Below the pieces are notes generated by a model. It made no database searches and had not been told where the DNA came from. It saw nothing but the letters and a program-made list of their open reading frames with translations. A stretch of DNA of 64,000 nt. Origin: Streptomyces sp. Root1304 (lineage in GTDB: Bacteria > Actinomycetota > Actinomycetes > Streptomycetales > Streptomycetaceae). Of the stretch, positions 51,001 to 59,257 are shown piece after piece. A program made the translations under genes and the position numbers. The DNA is taken from positions 562,229 to 626,228 of the forward strand of contig NZ_LMEP01000022.1 of NCBI RefSeq assembly GCF_001426405.1. Direction: 5' to 3'. How positions within the stretch are numbered: the first letter of the stretch is position 1; each line of letters starts with the position of its first letter.

Positions 51001-51254
51001 ACGAAGAAGCGATGAAGCCGGTCCTGAACCGTCTCAAGCGGGCGCAGGGACAGCTGGCCGCCGTGATCGCGATGGTCGAGTCCGGCGGGGAGTGCGAGCA
51101 GGTCGTCACCCAGCTCGCAGCCGTCTCCAAGGCCCTGGACCGGGCCGGATTCAAGATCGTGGCGAGCGGGATGCGCCAGTGCCTCGCCGACGGTGCCGAG
51201 AACCCGCCCATGACGCAGGACGAGCTGGAGAAACTCTTCCTCGCCCTCGCCTGA
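50991..51254 (+). CDS. CstR-like persulfide-sensing repressor (CsoR/FrmR family)
   Basis: An 87-residue all-helical CsoR/FrmR-family (DUF156) protein, beginning KPVLNRLKRAQGQLAAVIAM. It has the two conserved cysteines C35 (GGECEQVV) and C64 (GMRQCLADG). The Cu-binding His four residues before the second Cys in CsoR is Gly60 here, so Cu(I) sensing is unlikely and the pair fits the dithiol persulfide sensor CstR. The start is GTG 50991 behind gaggaggag, overlapping the exporter gene by 10 bp. A half-site GGGGGTAT lies at 50955-50962. It probably represses the whole module through the four 16-bp operators. Confidence 0.87.
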   Translation: MQVNEEAMKPVLNRLKRAQGQLAAVIAMVESGGECEQVVTQLAAVSKALDRAGFKIVASGMRQCLADGAENPPMTQDELEKLFLALA

Positions 51255-51348
51255 GGGCCGACGACGGTTCGCCGGCTGCGGCATCCGCTCAGGGGCACGG
51301 CCGGCGGCGTGCCCGTTCGCCCACGACGTGGGAACCCGCCGGCATGGA

Positions 51349-53778
51349 TCACGGTGCGTCGGGGACGTGGATCTCCACGACGCAGATGTCGTCACGGTTA
51401 CCGGGCCGCAGGTCGGCCAGGGCCTTGGCGAGTGTGCCGGTGCGATCGTGCCGCGCGAGCCGGCCGGCGGTGGTGGCGAGGTGGGCGAGCCCGGCCTCGA
51501 TGTCCTCGCCGGGCTCCTCGACCAGGCCGTCCGTGTAGAAGAGCAGTCGGTCACCGGGCAGCAGGTCGATCACGTCCTGACCGTACGTGCACTCGAACGC
51601 CGCGCCGAGGAGGACGCCCTCGGGCTGCGGTACGAAGGTCGCCGCACCGTCACGGATCAGCAACGGCGGGAGGTGGCCCGCCCGAACCCAGGTCAGACGG
51701 TGGTCCCAGGGCTGATAGCGCGCCATGACCACGGTGGCGGTGGAACTGGCGGTGCCCGAAGCCGTGTGGAGCAGAAGGGTGTTGAGACGGCCGAGCACGT
51801 CCGGCAGGGGTGAGCCCGTGACCGTCATGCCCTTGGCCGTGAAGCGCAGCATCGCCATGGTGCCCACCGCCGCCAGACCGTGGCCGGCGACGTCTCCGAC
51901 GACGAACAACGCGCTCTTGTCGGGGAGTTCGATGGCGGAGTACCAGTCGCCTCCGACGTTCAGTCCACTGTCGACGGGAACGTAGGCCACATCGACGCGC
52001 AGTCCGGCCAGTTCGATCGACTGCTCCGGAATCGGCAGCAGGGTGTCCTGCAGCCGGGCACCGAGGGCGCGCTCCGCTTTCAGTACCCCTCGTTGGACGA
52101 GGTTGGCACGTTCGCTCTCCCGCAGGGCCAGTTCGGCGGCTCGCTGCGCGGTCAGGTCCTGGAAGAAGCCGTGCACCTCCAGCGGGGTTCCGTCCGCGTC
52201 CCGTTGTGCCTCCGCGACGATCCGCAGGTGTCTCACGCCGTGCCGCGTGGCGATACGGAAGTACTGGTCGATGGCCACACCGCCGCCCAGGAGCCGCTGG
52301 ACCGCCTCCCCCAGCTGTGGGAGGTCCTCCGCCAGGAGGTGCCGAGGCAGTTCCTCCAGGCGCACGGGCCCCTGAGCGGGGTCCCGGTCGAAGATCGTGT
52401 ACACCTGGTCGGACCAGGTGATCGTGTCCGTCATGAGGTTCCAGTTCGCCCAGCCCAGGTTGCCCAGCCGCTGCAGGTCGTCCAGTCGGCGGGCCTCCCG
52501 TTCCGTCGTGTCGTGGCGGATCCAGGACACGACCAGGCGCCCGCCGAGTCCGGACGCCCGGACCGAGTACACCGACCGCTGCGGAACACCGGCGGTCACT
52601 TCCTCATGGACGAACGGTTCGCCCTCGTAGACCTCCCCCGTGGTCAGCGTGTCGAGGTAGCCGGCCCAGAGCGCGGTGCCGGCGATCGTGGGGTAGGTCT
52701 CCAGCACCCGTCGGCCGACCAGCTGCTTGCCGCGGCGACCGGCCAGATCCAGCGACTGCGGCGCGGCCGCGTCGATCCGGAAGTCCTCCACCTCGCCCGT
52801 CCGCGAACGCAGCGGGGTCAGCAGGACCGCCGGGCCGGACAGGGCGTCGAAGATCGTCTGGACCGCCGCGACGTCCGCGGGGAACGGTTCGTCGTCCCGA
52901 GGGCCCCGGTCTGCTTGCAGGGGGCCCCCGCAGAGCCTGACCGCTCGCCTGAGCAGGGCCCGGGTACCGGTACCGAAGGCCCCCGGGCGGTTGCGGAGCA
53001 GTCCGACGACCGCCTTGACCGCTCCGTTGCCGGGTACGGGGATCCAGGCGCGCGAGGGCCACCGCTCGGGCGGGTCGCCGATCAGCAGGTAGCGGGTGGC
53101 GTCGGACTCCAGATCCTCCAGCCACACCGCCCGCCGGGTCGCGATGGCCTCCATCGCCGCGATACCGCTCAGCGGAGGGATGTGGTTCCACTGCTCGGCC
53201 ATGGCGTCACCGATGCCGGCGTGCCCGATCAGTTTCAGGCTCCCGGCAGTGGCCACGGTGTAGACCATGACGCCCTCGATGTCCTCGGCGTCCGAGAGGA
53301 CGGCCCGGAGCCGTTGCGCGATCTCGCCCGGGGTCCGGGCGTCGGCCAGGTCTCGCGCCAGGGCCGCGAGCAGCGCGTGGTGCTCCGCCGGCCGGGCACC
53401 GTCGGTGGCGGCGCGGCGGCGTGCGTCGCCAAGCCCCGGGGCCGGCTCGCGCGCCCCTGCCGGAGCCGTACGGGGGACGGTCCGCGACGGTGGCGTCACC
53501 GGGCGCGCGCCCGTCCGGCCCAGGGTGATCCAGCATTCCTCCAGGAGGGTGCGTCCGCGCTCCGCGGCCCGGTCGAGCAACAGCTGGTGGGCGGCGTCCG
53601 GCGTCACGTCCTCCCGGGCCATCACCACGCCCCTGGCTCTTTCCACGACGGCCGTCACGGAGGACAGCTTCTCCAGGTCCACGACCTCGGCACGCAGCCT
53701 GGACACGATCTTCGCCAACGCCAGCACCTCGGGTGCCGCGCTCGGACCGTCGCCGGGAAGTACGAAATCGCCCTCCAT
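51349..53778 (-). CDS. Multi-sensor SpoIIE-type serine phosphatase with N-terminal ANTAR-like domain
   Basis: An 809-residue signalling protein. Residues 15-80 resemble an ANTAR module (VVERARGVVMAREDVTPDAA, then LLLDRAAERGRTLLEE). A GAF domain covers about 125-285, PAS-like domains about 300-435 and 440-560, with FFQDLTAQRAAELALRESE leading into a short coiled coil. The SpoIIE/PP2C domain covers about 590-805, with metal-site aspartates in GGDWYSAIELPD and VVGDVAGHGLAA, and DRLLFYTDGLVEEPGED. Such proteins dephosphorylate anti-sigma-factor antagonists. No antagonist or anti-sigma kinase gene is adjacent. ANTAR modules usually lie at the C-terminus, so the order is unusual. Confidence 0.84.
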   Translation of the reverse strand: MEGDFVLPGDGPSAAPEVLALAKIVSRLRAEVVDLEKLSSVTAVVERARGVVMAREDVTPDAAHQLLLDRAAERGRTLLEECWITLGRTGARPVTPPSRTVPRTAPAGAREPAPGLGDARRRAATDGARPAEHHALLAALARDLADARTPGEIAQRLRAVLSDAEDIEGVMVYTVATAGSLKLIGHAGIGDAMAEQWNHIPPLSGIAAMEAIATRRAVWLEDLESDATRYLLIGDPPERWPSRAWIPVPGNGAVKAVVGLLRNRPGAFGTGTRALLRRAVRLCGGPLQADRGPRDDEPFPADVAAVQTIFDALSGPAVLLTPLRSRTGEVEDFRIDAAAPQSLDLAGRRGKQLVGRRVLETYPTIAGTALWAGYLDTLTTGEVYEGEPFVHEEVTAGVPQRSVYSVRASGLGGRLVVSWIRHDTTEREARRLDDLQRLGNLGWANWNLMTDTITWSDQVYTIFDRDPAQGPVRLEELPRHLLAEDLPQLGEAVQRLLGGGVAIDQYFRIATRHGVRHLRIVAEAQRDADGTPLEVHGFFQDLTAQRAAELALRESERANLVQRGVLKAERALGARLQDTLLPIPEQSIELAGLRVDVAYVPVDSGLNVGGDWYSAIELPDKSALFVVGDVAGHGLAAVGTMAMLRFTAKGMTVTGSPLPDVLGRLNTLLLHTASGTASSTATVVMARYQPWDHRLTWVRAGHLPPLLIRDGAATFVPQPEGVLLGAAFECTYGQDVIDLLPGDRLLFYTDGLVEEPGEDIEAGLAHLATTAGRLARHDRTGTLAKALADLRPGNRDDICVVEIHVPDAP

Positions 53779-53920
53779 GAATCGAGCATGTCACGGCTCG
53801 GCTGGGTGGGGCCCGCTCACCCTCGGCGATCACCTGGCCACGGCGACGCGGCAGCGGGCCGGGCCGACGGCCGGGGCCGGTCCCGCACCCCGCACCCCGC
53901 ACCCCGCACCCCGCACCCGC

Positions 53921-54466
53921 CTACCGGGCGTCGAAGACGATGGCGTCCACCTCATGGATCGTCGCGGACATGTTGCGGCTCATCATCCGCAACGCCGCCT
54001 CAGCCAGCTCGGCGTCGATGTGGGCCACTGCGTCGGTCGCCACCACGACCTCGAAGTGCCGGATGTGGGCGTCCAGGGCCGAGTACAGCACGCACTGCTC
54101 GGTCACTTGACCGCACAGCACCAGGCGCTCGATCCCCAGCTGATCCAGCAGGTACGCCAGCGGGGTTTCGAAGAAGATCGAGTGCCGGGCCTTGACCACG
54201 AAGAGCGAGTTCCCGTCGGGAGCGACCGGTTCCACCAGGTCCCTGTGGCGCCCCGAGAGGGCGGCTTGCAGGATCTCCCCATGGTGGGACCGCCACTCTC
54301 CGAAGTTGTCGTTCACGTAGACGACGGGCGACTCGCAGGCACGGGCACGCCGGAGCAGCGTGGTGATCCCGGGCAGCGCCTCACGGACGGACGGCACCAA
54401 TGTCTCGGCGTCCTCGTGCTCGTAGGCGTTGAGCATGTCGATCACGATGAGCGCCGTCCGGGGCAT
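53921..54466 (-). CDS. Isochorismatase-family cysteine hydrolase
   Basis: A 181-residue cysteine hydrolase. The N-terminal TALIVIDMLNAYEHEDAE carries the catalytic Asp, K in VVKARHSIFFETPL is the conserved lysine, and C in GQVTEQCVLYSALDA is the nucleophile, preceded by the usual cis-peptide segment. Substrates of the family include nicotinamide, ureidoacrylate and other amides; the sequence does not decide. The 3' end runs into a GCACCCC heptanucleotide repeat (about 53885-53919) just after the stop. Confidence 0.83.
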   Translation of the reverse strand: MPRTALIVIDMLNAYEHEDAETLVPSVREALPGITTLLRRARACESPVVYVNDNFGEWRSHHGEILQAALSGRHRDLVEPVAPDGNSLFVVKARHSIFFETPLAYLLDQLGIERLVLCGQVTEQCVLYSALDAHIRHFEVVVATDAVAHIDAELAEAALRMMSRNMSATIHEVDAIVFDAR

Positions 54467-54623
54467 GAAGTCCGCCGCCTTCTCTCGCCCCCTGCCGTGC
54501 GTCCCAGTCTCGCCCGGTCACGGCCGTTCCGCGCGCAGGACGGCGACCGCCCCCGGCCGCCGGCCGCCCCTCCGGGCTCCTGCCCCCGCGCATGGTGCCG
54601 CGCCCCTGGGGCAGGAGCCACGC

Positions 54624-56972
54624 ATGGGTACAGAATCCGGGCATTCCCCCGACCGGATCAACGATCCCTGGGGCCGTAGGACCCCGTACGGGCGCGGGGA
54701 CACCTGGCCCGAGCGCGTCGACACGTACCTCACGGCTGACGCCGAAGGCGGTACCCGGGTCGACCGGTGGGTCGCGACGGCCTCGAACCTCCACTCCAAC
54801 GGCGACGCGATGGAGCTGGCCGTCCGCGACGGCCGCCTCGTCGGCGTCCGGGGCGTCGCCCGCGACCGCGTCAACCACGGTCGCCTCGATCCCAAGGACC
54901 TCTACGGATGGCAGGCCATCGGGTCGCCGGACCGCCTGACCCGCCCGCTGGTCCGGGAGGACGGCGTCCAGCGCGCGACCGACTGGGACACCGCGATGGC
55001 CCGGATCGTCGACCGCGCCCGCGCACTCCTCGATGGCCCCGGCCCCTCCTCGATCGGCTTCTACACCAGCGGCCAGCTGTTCCTGGAGGAGTACTACGCC
55101 CTGGCGGTCCTCGCCCGCGGCGGTCTGGGGACCAGGCACCTCGACGGCAACACCAGACTGTGCACCGCCACCGCCGGCGAGGCGCTCAAGGAGTCGTTCG
55201 GCTGCGACGGCCAGCCCGGCTCGTACACCGACATCGACCATGCCGACACCATCGCGCTGTTCGGGCACAACGTGGCCGAGACGCAGAGCGTGCTGTGGAG
55301 CCGGATCCTGGACCGGCTCGCCGGGCCCGAACCGCCCGTCCTGCTGTGCGTGGACCCCCGCCCCGGGCCGGTGTCCGAAGCGGCGACCGTGCACCTCCAG
55401 CCGAGGCCGGGGACGAACCTCGCGCTCATGAACGGGCTGCTGCACGAGGTGATCGAGGGGGGCTGGACGGACCCGGCGTACATCGAGGCGCACGTCGTCG
55501 GCTTCGACCGTCTCGCCCAGGGGGTGGCCCTCTTCCCGGCCGAGGCCGCCGCCGCGGCCACCGGCGTGCCCGCCGAGCAGATCCGCAGCGCGGCCCTGCT
55601 GCTCGGCCAGGCCGACCGGCTGCTGTCCACCGTGCTGCAGGGCTTCTACCAGTCCCACCAGGCCACCGCCGCCGCCGTCCAGGTCAACAACCTGCACCTG
55701 GTCCGCGGCATGCTCGGACGGCCCGGCTGCGGCGTCCTGCAGATGAACGGCCAGCCCACCGCCCAGAACACCCGCGAGTGCGGAGCCGACGGAGACCTTC
55801 CCGGATTCCGCAACTGGGCCAACCCCCGGCACGTCGAGGAGCTCGCGAAGATCTGGAACGTCCCGCCGGACCGGATCCCTCACGACGGGCCGCCCACCCA
55901 CGCCATGCGGCTGATCCGCCTCGCCGAGGAAGGCTCCCTGCGCATGCTGTGGATCTCCGGAACCAACCCGGCCGTCTCCCTCCCGGAATTGGCGCGCATC
56001 CGCGCCGTGCTCGGCCAGGAGCGGCTGTTCCTCGTCGTCCAGGACCTCTTCCCGACGGAGACGACCGCGTACGCCGACGTCGTGCTGCCCGCCGCGGGCT
56101 GGGGCGTGAAGACCGGCACCTTCACCAACGCCGACCGCACCGTCCATCTCTCCCTCAAGGCCGTCGACCCGCCCGGTGAAGCCCGCCCCGACCTCGACAT
56201 CTTCCTGGACTTCGCCCGCCGGATGGACCTGCGGGACGCCTCCGACGCGCCGCTCCTGCCCTGGCGCCGCCCGGAGGAGGTCTTCGAAGCGTGGAAGGAG
56301 TGCAGCCGCGGCCGCCCCTGCGACTACAGCGGGCTGAGCTACGCCCTGCTGCGCGAACGCGGAGGCGTCCAGTGGCCCTGCACCGCCGAACACCCCGAAG
56401 GAACCGAACGCCTCTACACCGACGGTGACTTCCGCAGCTCGCCCGAGGACTGCGAGACCTACGGCCGCGACCTCCTCACGGGCACTGCGTACGACGCCGA
56501 CGCGTACCGGTCCCTGAACCCCGACGGCAAGGCGGTCCTGCGTACCGCCCCCTACGTCCCGCCACCCGAACAACCCGACGCAGCGCACCCGTTGTGGCTG
56601 ATCACCGGGCGCACCCTGTACCAGTTCCACACCCGCACGCGCACCGGCCGCGTTCCCCGGCTGCACGCCGCCGCACCGGACATGTGGATCGAGATGTCCG
56701 GAGCCGACGCGGCGGCGGCCGGCATCGCCGAAGGCGACCTCGCCGAGGTGTCCACCCGCCGCGGCACGGTCCGGGCCCGGGTCCGTCTCACCGGGATACG
56801 CGAAGGCGTGGTCTTCCTGCCGTTCCACTACGGCTACTGGGACGCCCCGGACGGGACCGGCCACCACCGGGCGGCCAACGAACTCACGCCCACCACCTGG
56901 GACCCGGCCTCCAAGCAGCCGCTCTTCAAGACCGGCGCGGCCCGCGTCACCCGGGCCCGCCCCGCAAGGTGA
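54624..56972 (+). CDS. Molybdopterin oxidoreductase lacking the [4Fe-4S] cysteines
   Basis: A 782-residue member of the DMSO-reductase family. The start is ATG 54624 with gcaggag upstream. It keeps DRVNHGRLDPKDLYGW, the likely Mo-ligand segment DGNTRLCTATAGEALKESFG (C180), FGHNVAETQSVLW, NGQPTAQNTRECG, WISGTNPAVSLPEL and the C-terminal molydopterin-binding domain ending in TTWDPASKQPLFK. In place of the N-terminal C-x2-C-x3-C cluster motif it has S54-x2-H57-x3-D61 (SNLHSNGDAM), so the usual iron-sulfur cluster cannot form in the normal way. Close relatives are nitrate-reductase/formate-dehydrogenase-like, but the substrate is unknown. No electron-transfer partner is adjacent. Confidence 0.82.
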   Translation: MGTESGHSPDRINDPWGRRTPYGRGDTWPERVDTYLTADAEGGTRVDRWVATASNLHSNGDAMELAVRDGRLVGVRGVARDRVNHGRLDPKDLYGWQAIGSPDRLTRPLVREDGVQRATDWDTAMARIVDRARALLDGPGPSSIGFYTSGQLFLEEYYALAVLARGGLGTRHLDGNTRLCTATAGEALKESFGCDGQPGSYTDIDHADTIALFGHNVAETQSVLWSRILDRLAGPEPPVLLCVDPRPGPVSEAATVHLQPRPGTNLALMNGLLHEVIEGGWTDPAYIEAHVVGFDRLAQGVALFPAEAAAAATGVPAEQIRSAALLLGQADRLLSTVLQGFYQSHQATAAAVQVNNLHLVRGMLGRPGCGVLQMNGQPTAQNTRECGADGDLPGFRNWANPRHVEELAKIWNVPPDRIPHDGPPTHAMRLIRLAEEGSLRMLWISGTNPAVSLPELARIRAVLGQERLFLVVQDLFPTETTAYADVVLPAAGWGVKTGTFTNADRTVHLSLKAVDPPGEARPDLDIFLDFARRMDLRDASDAPLLPWRRPEEVFEAWKECSRGRPCDYSGLSYALLRERGGVQWPCTAEHPEGTERLYTDGDFRSSPEDCETYGRDLLTGTAYDADAYRSLNPDGKAVLRTAPYVPPPEQPDAAHPLWLITGRTLYQFHTRTRTGRVPRLHAAAPDMWIEMSGADAAAAGIAEGDLAEVSTRRGTVRARVRLTGIREGVVFLPFHYGYWDAPDGTGHHRAANELTPTTWDPASKQPLFKTGAARVTRARPAR

Positions 56973-56988
56973 GCGGCGGCACGGACGG

Positions 56989-57684
56989 TCAGCCTTCCAC
57001 GCCCGTGGCGGTGTGGGCGGCGCCGACGGGCTTGGACTCGGGGGAGCCTCGCTGGCGGAGGTAGATGGACAGGACGACCATGGCGGCGACGGCGAGGAGT
57101 TCCGACTGCCAGTTCTGCAGGGACCTGTTCCAGAAGTCGGGCGTGCCGATGTAGCCGGCCCAGCTGACCGGGTCTTCGAGCCGGCGCAGCTGCTGATCGT
57201 TGTAGGCGGCGGTGCCGGTGATGGACTGCGCCAGCCAGGACAGCAGGAACAACGCGCCCATCACGGCGCCGAGGGAGCGGGCGTAGAACTTCTGTCGCCA
57301 GTCCTTCGTCCCTGCCCACCGGGGCGAGTCGGGGCGGGCGTGTTCGCCCATGCGCTGCTCCCGCTCGCTCTCCGGGCCGGCCTCGTGGAGCTTCTTGGAC
57401 TCGGGGGAACCGCGCTGGACCAGGTGGACGGTGCCGAAGACGTAGAGGAAGAACTGCAGGAACTCCGACTGCCAGTTCTCGGTGACGTCGACGGCGAAGT
57501 CCGAGGAGGTGAGGTATGCGGCCAGGCTGAGCGGCTGCAGGCCGTCCACCGTCATCTCTTCGTTGAACTCGGCGTGCCCGGCGACGGCCTGGCCTGCGAG
57601 CACCACCAGGAAGGCGATGCCGAAGGCGAGGGTCAGGCTGTTCTCCCGCCAGAATCCCCGGCGCGGTTCAGGGCTGTCGGTCAT
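56989..57684 (-). CDS. DUF6766-type membrane protein with internal duplication
   Basis: A 231-residue protein with four predicted helices in two similar halves. Each half ends with the same block: NWQSEFLQFFLYVFG, then RGSPESKK, versus NWQSELLAVAAMVVL, then RGSPESKP. This indicates an internal gene duplication. The family matches what I know as DUF6766 in actinobacteria; the function is unknown. It is convergent with the molybdoenzyme gene (16 bp apart), and its start overlaps the stop of a 29-residue membrane protein gene as ATGA. Confidence 0.76.
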   Translation of the reverse strand: MTDSPEPRRGFWRENSLTLAFGIAFLVVLAGQAVAGHAEFNEEMTVDGLQPLSLAAYLTSSDFAVDVTENWQSEFLQFFLYVFGTVHLVQRGSPESKKLHEAGPESEREQRMGEHARPDSPRWAGTKDWRQKFYARSLGAVMGALFLLSWLAQSITGTAAYNDQQLRRLEDPVSWAGYIGTPDFWNRSLQNWQSELLAVAAMVVLSIYLRQRGSPESKPVGAAHTATGVEG

Positions 57685-57770
57685 CGCTGCAGCACCCCGA
57701 TCGTGATGAAGTACCCGAGGCCGCCGAGGATGACCAGCAGACAGATGACGAACAGGGTCCGCACCCTCAC
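57681..57770 (-). CDS. 29-residue single-helix membrane protein
   Basis: A tiny gene starting at GTG 57770: a basic N-terminus (VRVR), one hydrophobic helix (LFVICLLVILGGLGYFITIG) and a short end VLQR. It overlaps the upstream lipoprotein stop (GTGA) and the downstream DUF6766 start (ATGA), so three genes are tightly coupled. This double coupling, with no bases wasted, is the main reason to accept it. The function is unknown; it may be an assembly factor or partner of the DUF6766 protein. Confidence 0.65.
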   Translation of the reverse strand: MRVRTLFVICLLVILGGLGYFITIGVLQR

Positions 57771-58255
57771 GCCCCCTTGAGCAGACAGTCGTAGGGCTGG
57801 TCGGGCCGCGGTACGCAGCCGGCGGCCACCACCTTCCAGCCGGCGGTGAACAGCGACAGGAACAGGGTGTCGCCCGCCATCCGCACCATCGCCTGGCGCC
57901 CGTACACCTCGACGTTGCGGATGCCGCGCGCCGTGGGCAACTCCTGCGAGGTGAACGCGCTCGCGCAGGCCTTCTGTTCGTTCTGCTCCAGCTGCCGACG
58001 AGTCTGCGGGGCCAACAGCTCGCAGGCCCGGACGTGGTCTCCTGCCCTCACCGCGGCTTCGAAGGCCGATCCCGCCGCCGCCGCGGCGTCCTGCCGTGCC
58101 GCCGGGGCGCCGCACCCCGCCACCGCGAGCATCACCGCAGCCACCGAGAGCACGCCGCCCCAGGGGTGCGACCGGGTCGCTTCGCCTCGGCGCCGGGAAC
58201 TGCCGGCGGAACGGGCGGTGCGGGTGCGCCCCTTGAGCTGTCTGCGTTCGGGCAC
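57767..58255 (-). CDS. Small lipoprotein of unknown function
   Basis: A 162-residue protein. The start is placed at GTG 58255, which has AGGAG 8 bp upstream; the open frame continues to 58348 without a plausible ribosome-binding site. The N-terminus is basic (RRQLKGRTRTARSAGSSRRR), followed by the hydrophobic VLSVAAVMLAVAGC with lipobox A-V-A-G-C. The mature part has paired Cys residues and a fold-like core ACELLAPQTRRQLEQNEQKAC, then VRMAGDTLFLSLFTAGWKVVAAGC. It resembles small actinobacterial lipoproteins of unknown role and is the first gene of the coupled trio ending in DUF6766. Confidence 0.72.
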   Translation of the reverse strand: MPERRQLKGRTRTARSAGSSRRRGEATRSHPWGGVLSVAAVMLAVAGCGAPAARQDAAAAAGSAFEAAVRAGDHVRACELLAPQTRRQLEQNEQKACASAFTSQELPTARGIRNVEVYGRQAMVRMAGDTLFLSLFTAGWKVVAAGCVPRPDQPYDCLLKGA

Positions 58256-58603
58256 CGGGCGGACTCCTGACGGGCGGGGCTGGCAGCACCCTCGCACGCC
58301 GCTTCCGACCCCACCCCTCACACACACCGCCGCCGACGGAAACGTCACCCGCCCGGAGGCTCCAGGACCCGCCGGAGGCCGACGCCGTCGACCGCGCGCT
58401 CCTCGGATTCACGGAAGCCGACCTCGCCGAGCGGGCAGAAGCGATCAGCGCCGGAGCGCCGTACGAGCTCCGCGTCCGCGTCATCGGGCAGCCGCAGGAG
58501 ACGTGCGATCACAGGCCCGGTCGGCATGGCCCGGGAGGCCGCGCAGTCTCACGAGCGTGGCACTTCCTCGTCCCGCCCTGGGCCCGCTCGCTCCAAGCGG
58601 GTC
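58256..58603. other. 348-bp region without a supported gene
   Basis: This contains the presumed promoter of the lipoprotein trio and the end region of the hexapeptide-repeat gene. A 60-codon minus-strand frame (58345-58527, starting MPTGPVIARLLRLPDDADAE) is open but has no ribosome-binding site and no recognisable motif. I do not call it a gene. Confidence 0.5.
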
Positions 58604-59206
58604 TCAGATCTGTTGGTCGTCGCTGTGGCGGCCGAGGCTGTGGCCGAAGCGTTCGGAGATGGCCGGCATCAGACTCTGGCCTTCGCCGGGCCGGTCCAGG
58701 CCGAAGACGTAGCCGGGGAAGTCGAGCTCCCGCTGCACGTCCCAGATCCCGTTGTGGTCCTCCGGTGGAAGGATGCGCGCCGGGTCGCCGACGGCGACCC
58801 AGCCGATCGGCACCATCGAGTCGGCGGGCAGCACCGTGCGCAGATGCACGATGCCGTTGATCCGCACCTCGGAACGGGTCCCGATCCGTGCTCCGTTGAA
58901 GACGCGGCTGCCGGTGGCCAGGAAGACCTCGTCCTCGACCCGGCAGCCGGTCAGGTAGGAGGTGGGGCCCACCAGGACCTGCCGTCCCAGGACCAGCGGG
59001 TCCCGTCGGGTGCCGCGCAGGACCGCGTTCTCCATCACGATGCCGCCTTCGCCCAGCTCCACCGGCCCGCCCTCGGCGGTGAGCACCGCACCGAACAGCA
59101 CCCGGCACCCTGCCCCCACGCGCACGTCCCCGCACAGCGTGGCGTTCGGAGCGACATAGGCCGTGGGGTGGACGGAGGGCGCACGGCCGTCATGAGTGAG
59201 AAGCAT
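58604..59206 (-). CDS. Left-handed beta-helix (hexapeptide-repeat) protein, gamma-carbonic-anhydrase-like
   Basis: A 200-residue protein of hexapeptide turns (VHPTAYVAPNATLCGDVRVGAG, then VFLATGSRVFNGARIGTRSEVRING) followed by a C-terminal helix region. This is the architecture of gamma-carbonic anhydrases and related acyltransferases. The standard zinc-ligand histidines are not clear: only H in NGIVHLRTV is near an expected place, so carbonic anhydrase activity is doubtful. The start used is ATG 59206; GTG 59248 would add 14 residues. It lies 51 bp downstream of, and on the same strand as, the next gene, so probably cotranscribed. Confidence 0.75.
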   Translation of the reverse strand: MLLTHDGRAPSVHPTAYVAPNATLCGDVRVGAGCRVLFGAVLTAEGGPVELGEGGIVMENAVLRGTRRDPLVLGRQVLVGPTSYLTGCRVEDEVFLATGSRVFNGARIGTRSEVRINGIVHLRTVLPADSMVPIGWVAVGDPARILPPEDHNGIWDVQRELDFPGYVFGLDRPGEGQSLMPAISERFGHSLGRHSDDQQI

Positions 59207-59257
59207 GGCCGCGACCAGCCGCCCTTTCGTATGCCTGCCGGTGTCCACGACGTACGT

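Noticed and set aside
53884..53920. GCACCCC heptanucleotide repeat considered as a CRISPR-like or regulatory array
   Set aside because: It is a short simple repeat of about five 7-bp units without spacers, just beyond a gene end; probably slippage-derived.
58345..58527. A 60-codon frame in the 348-bp gap
   Set aside because: No ribosome-binding site, no recognisable motif and no coupling to neighbours.
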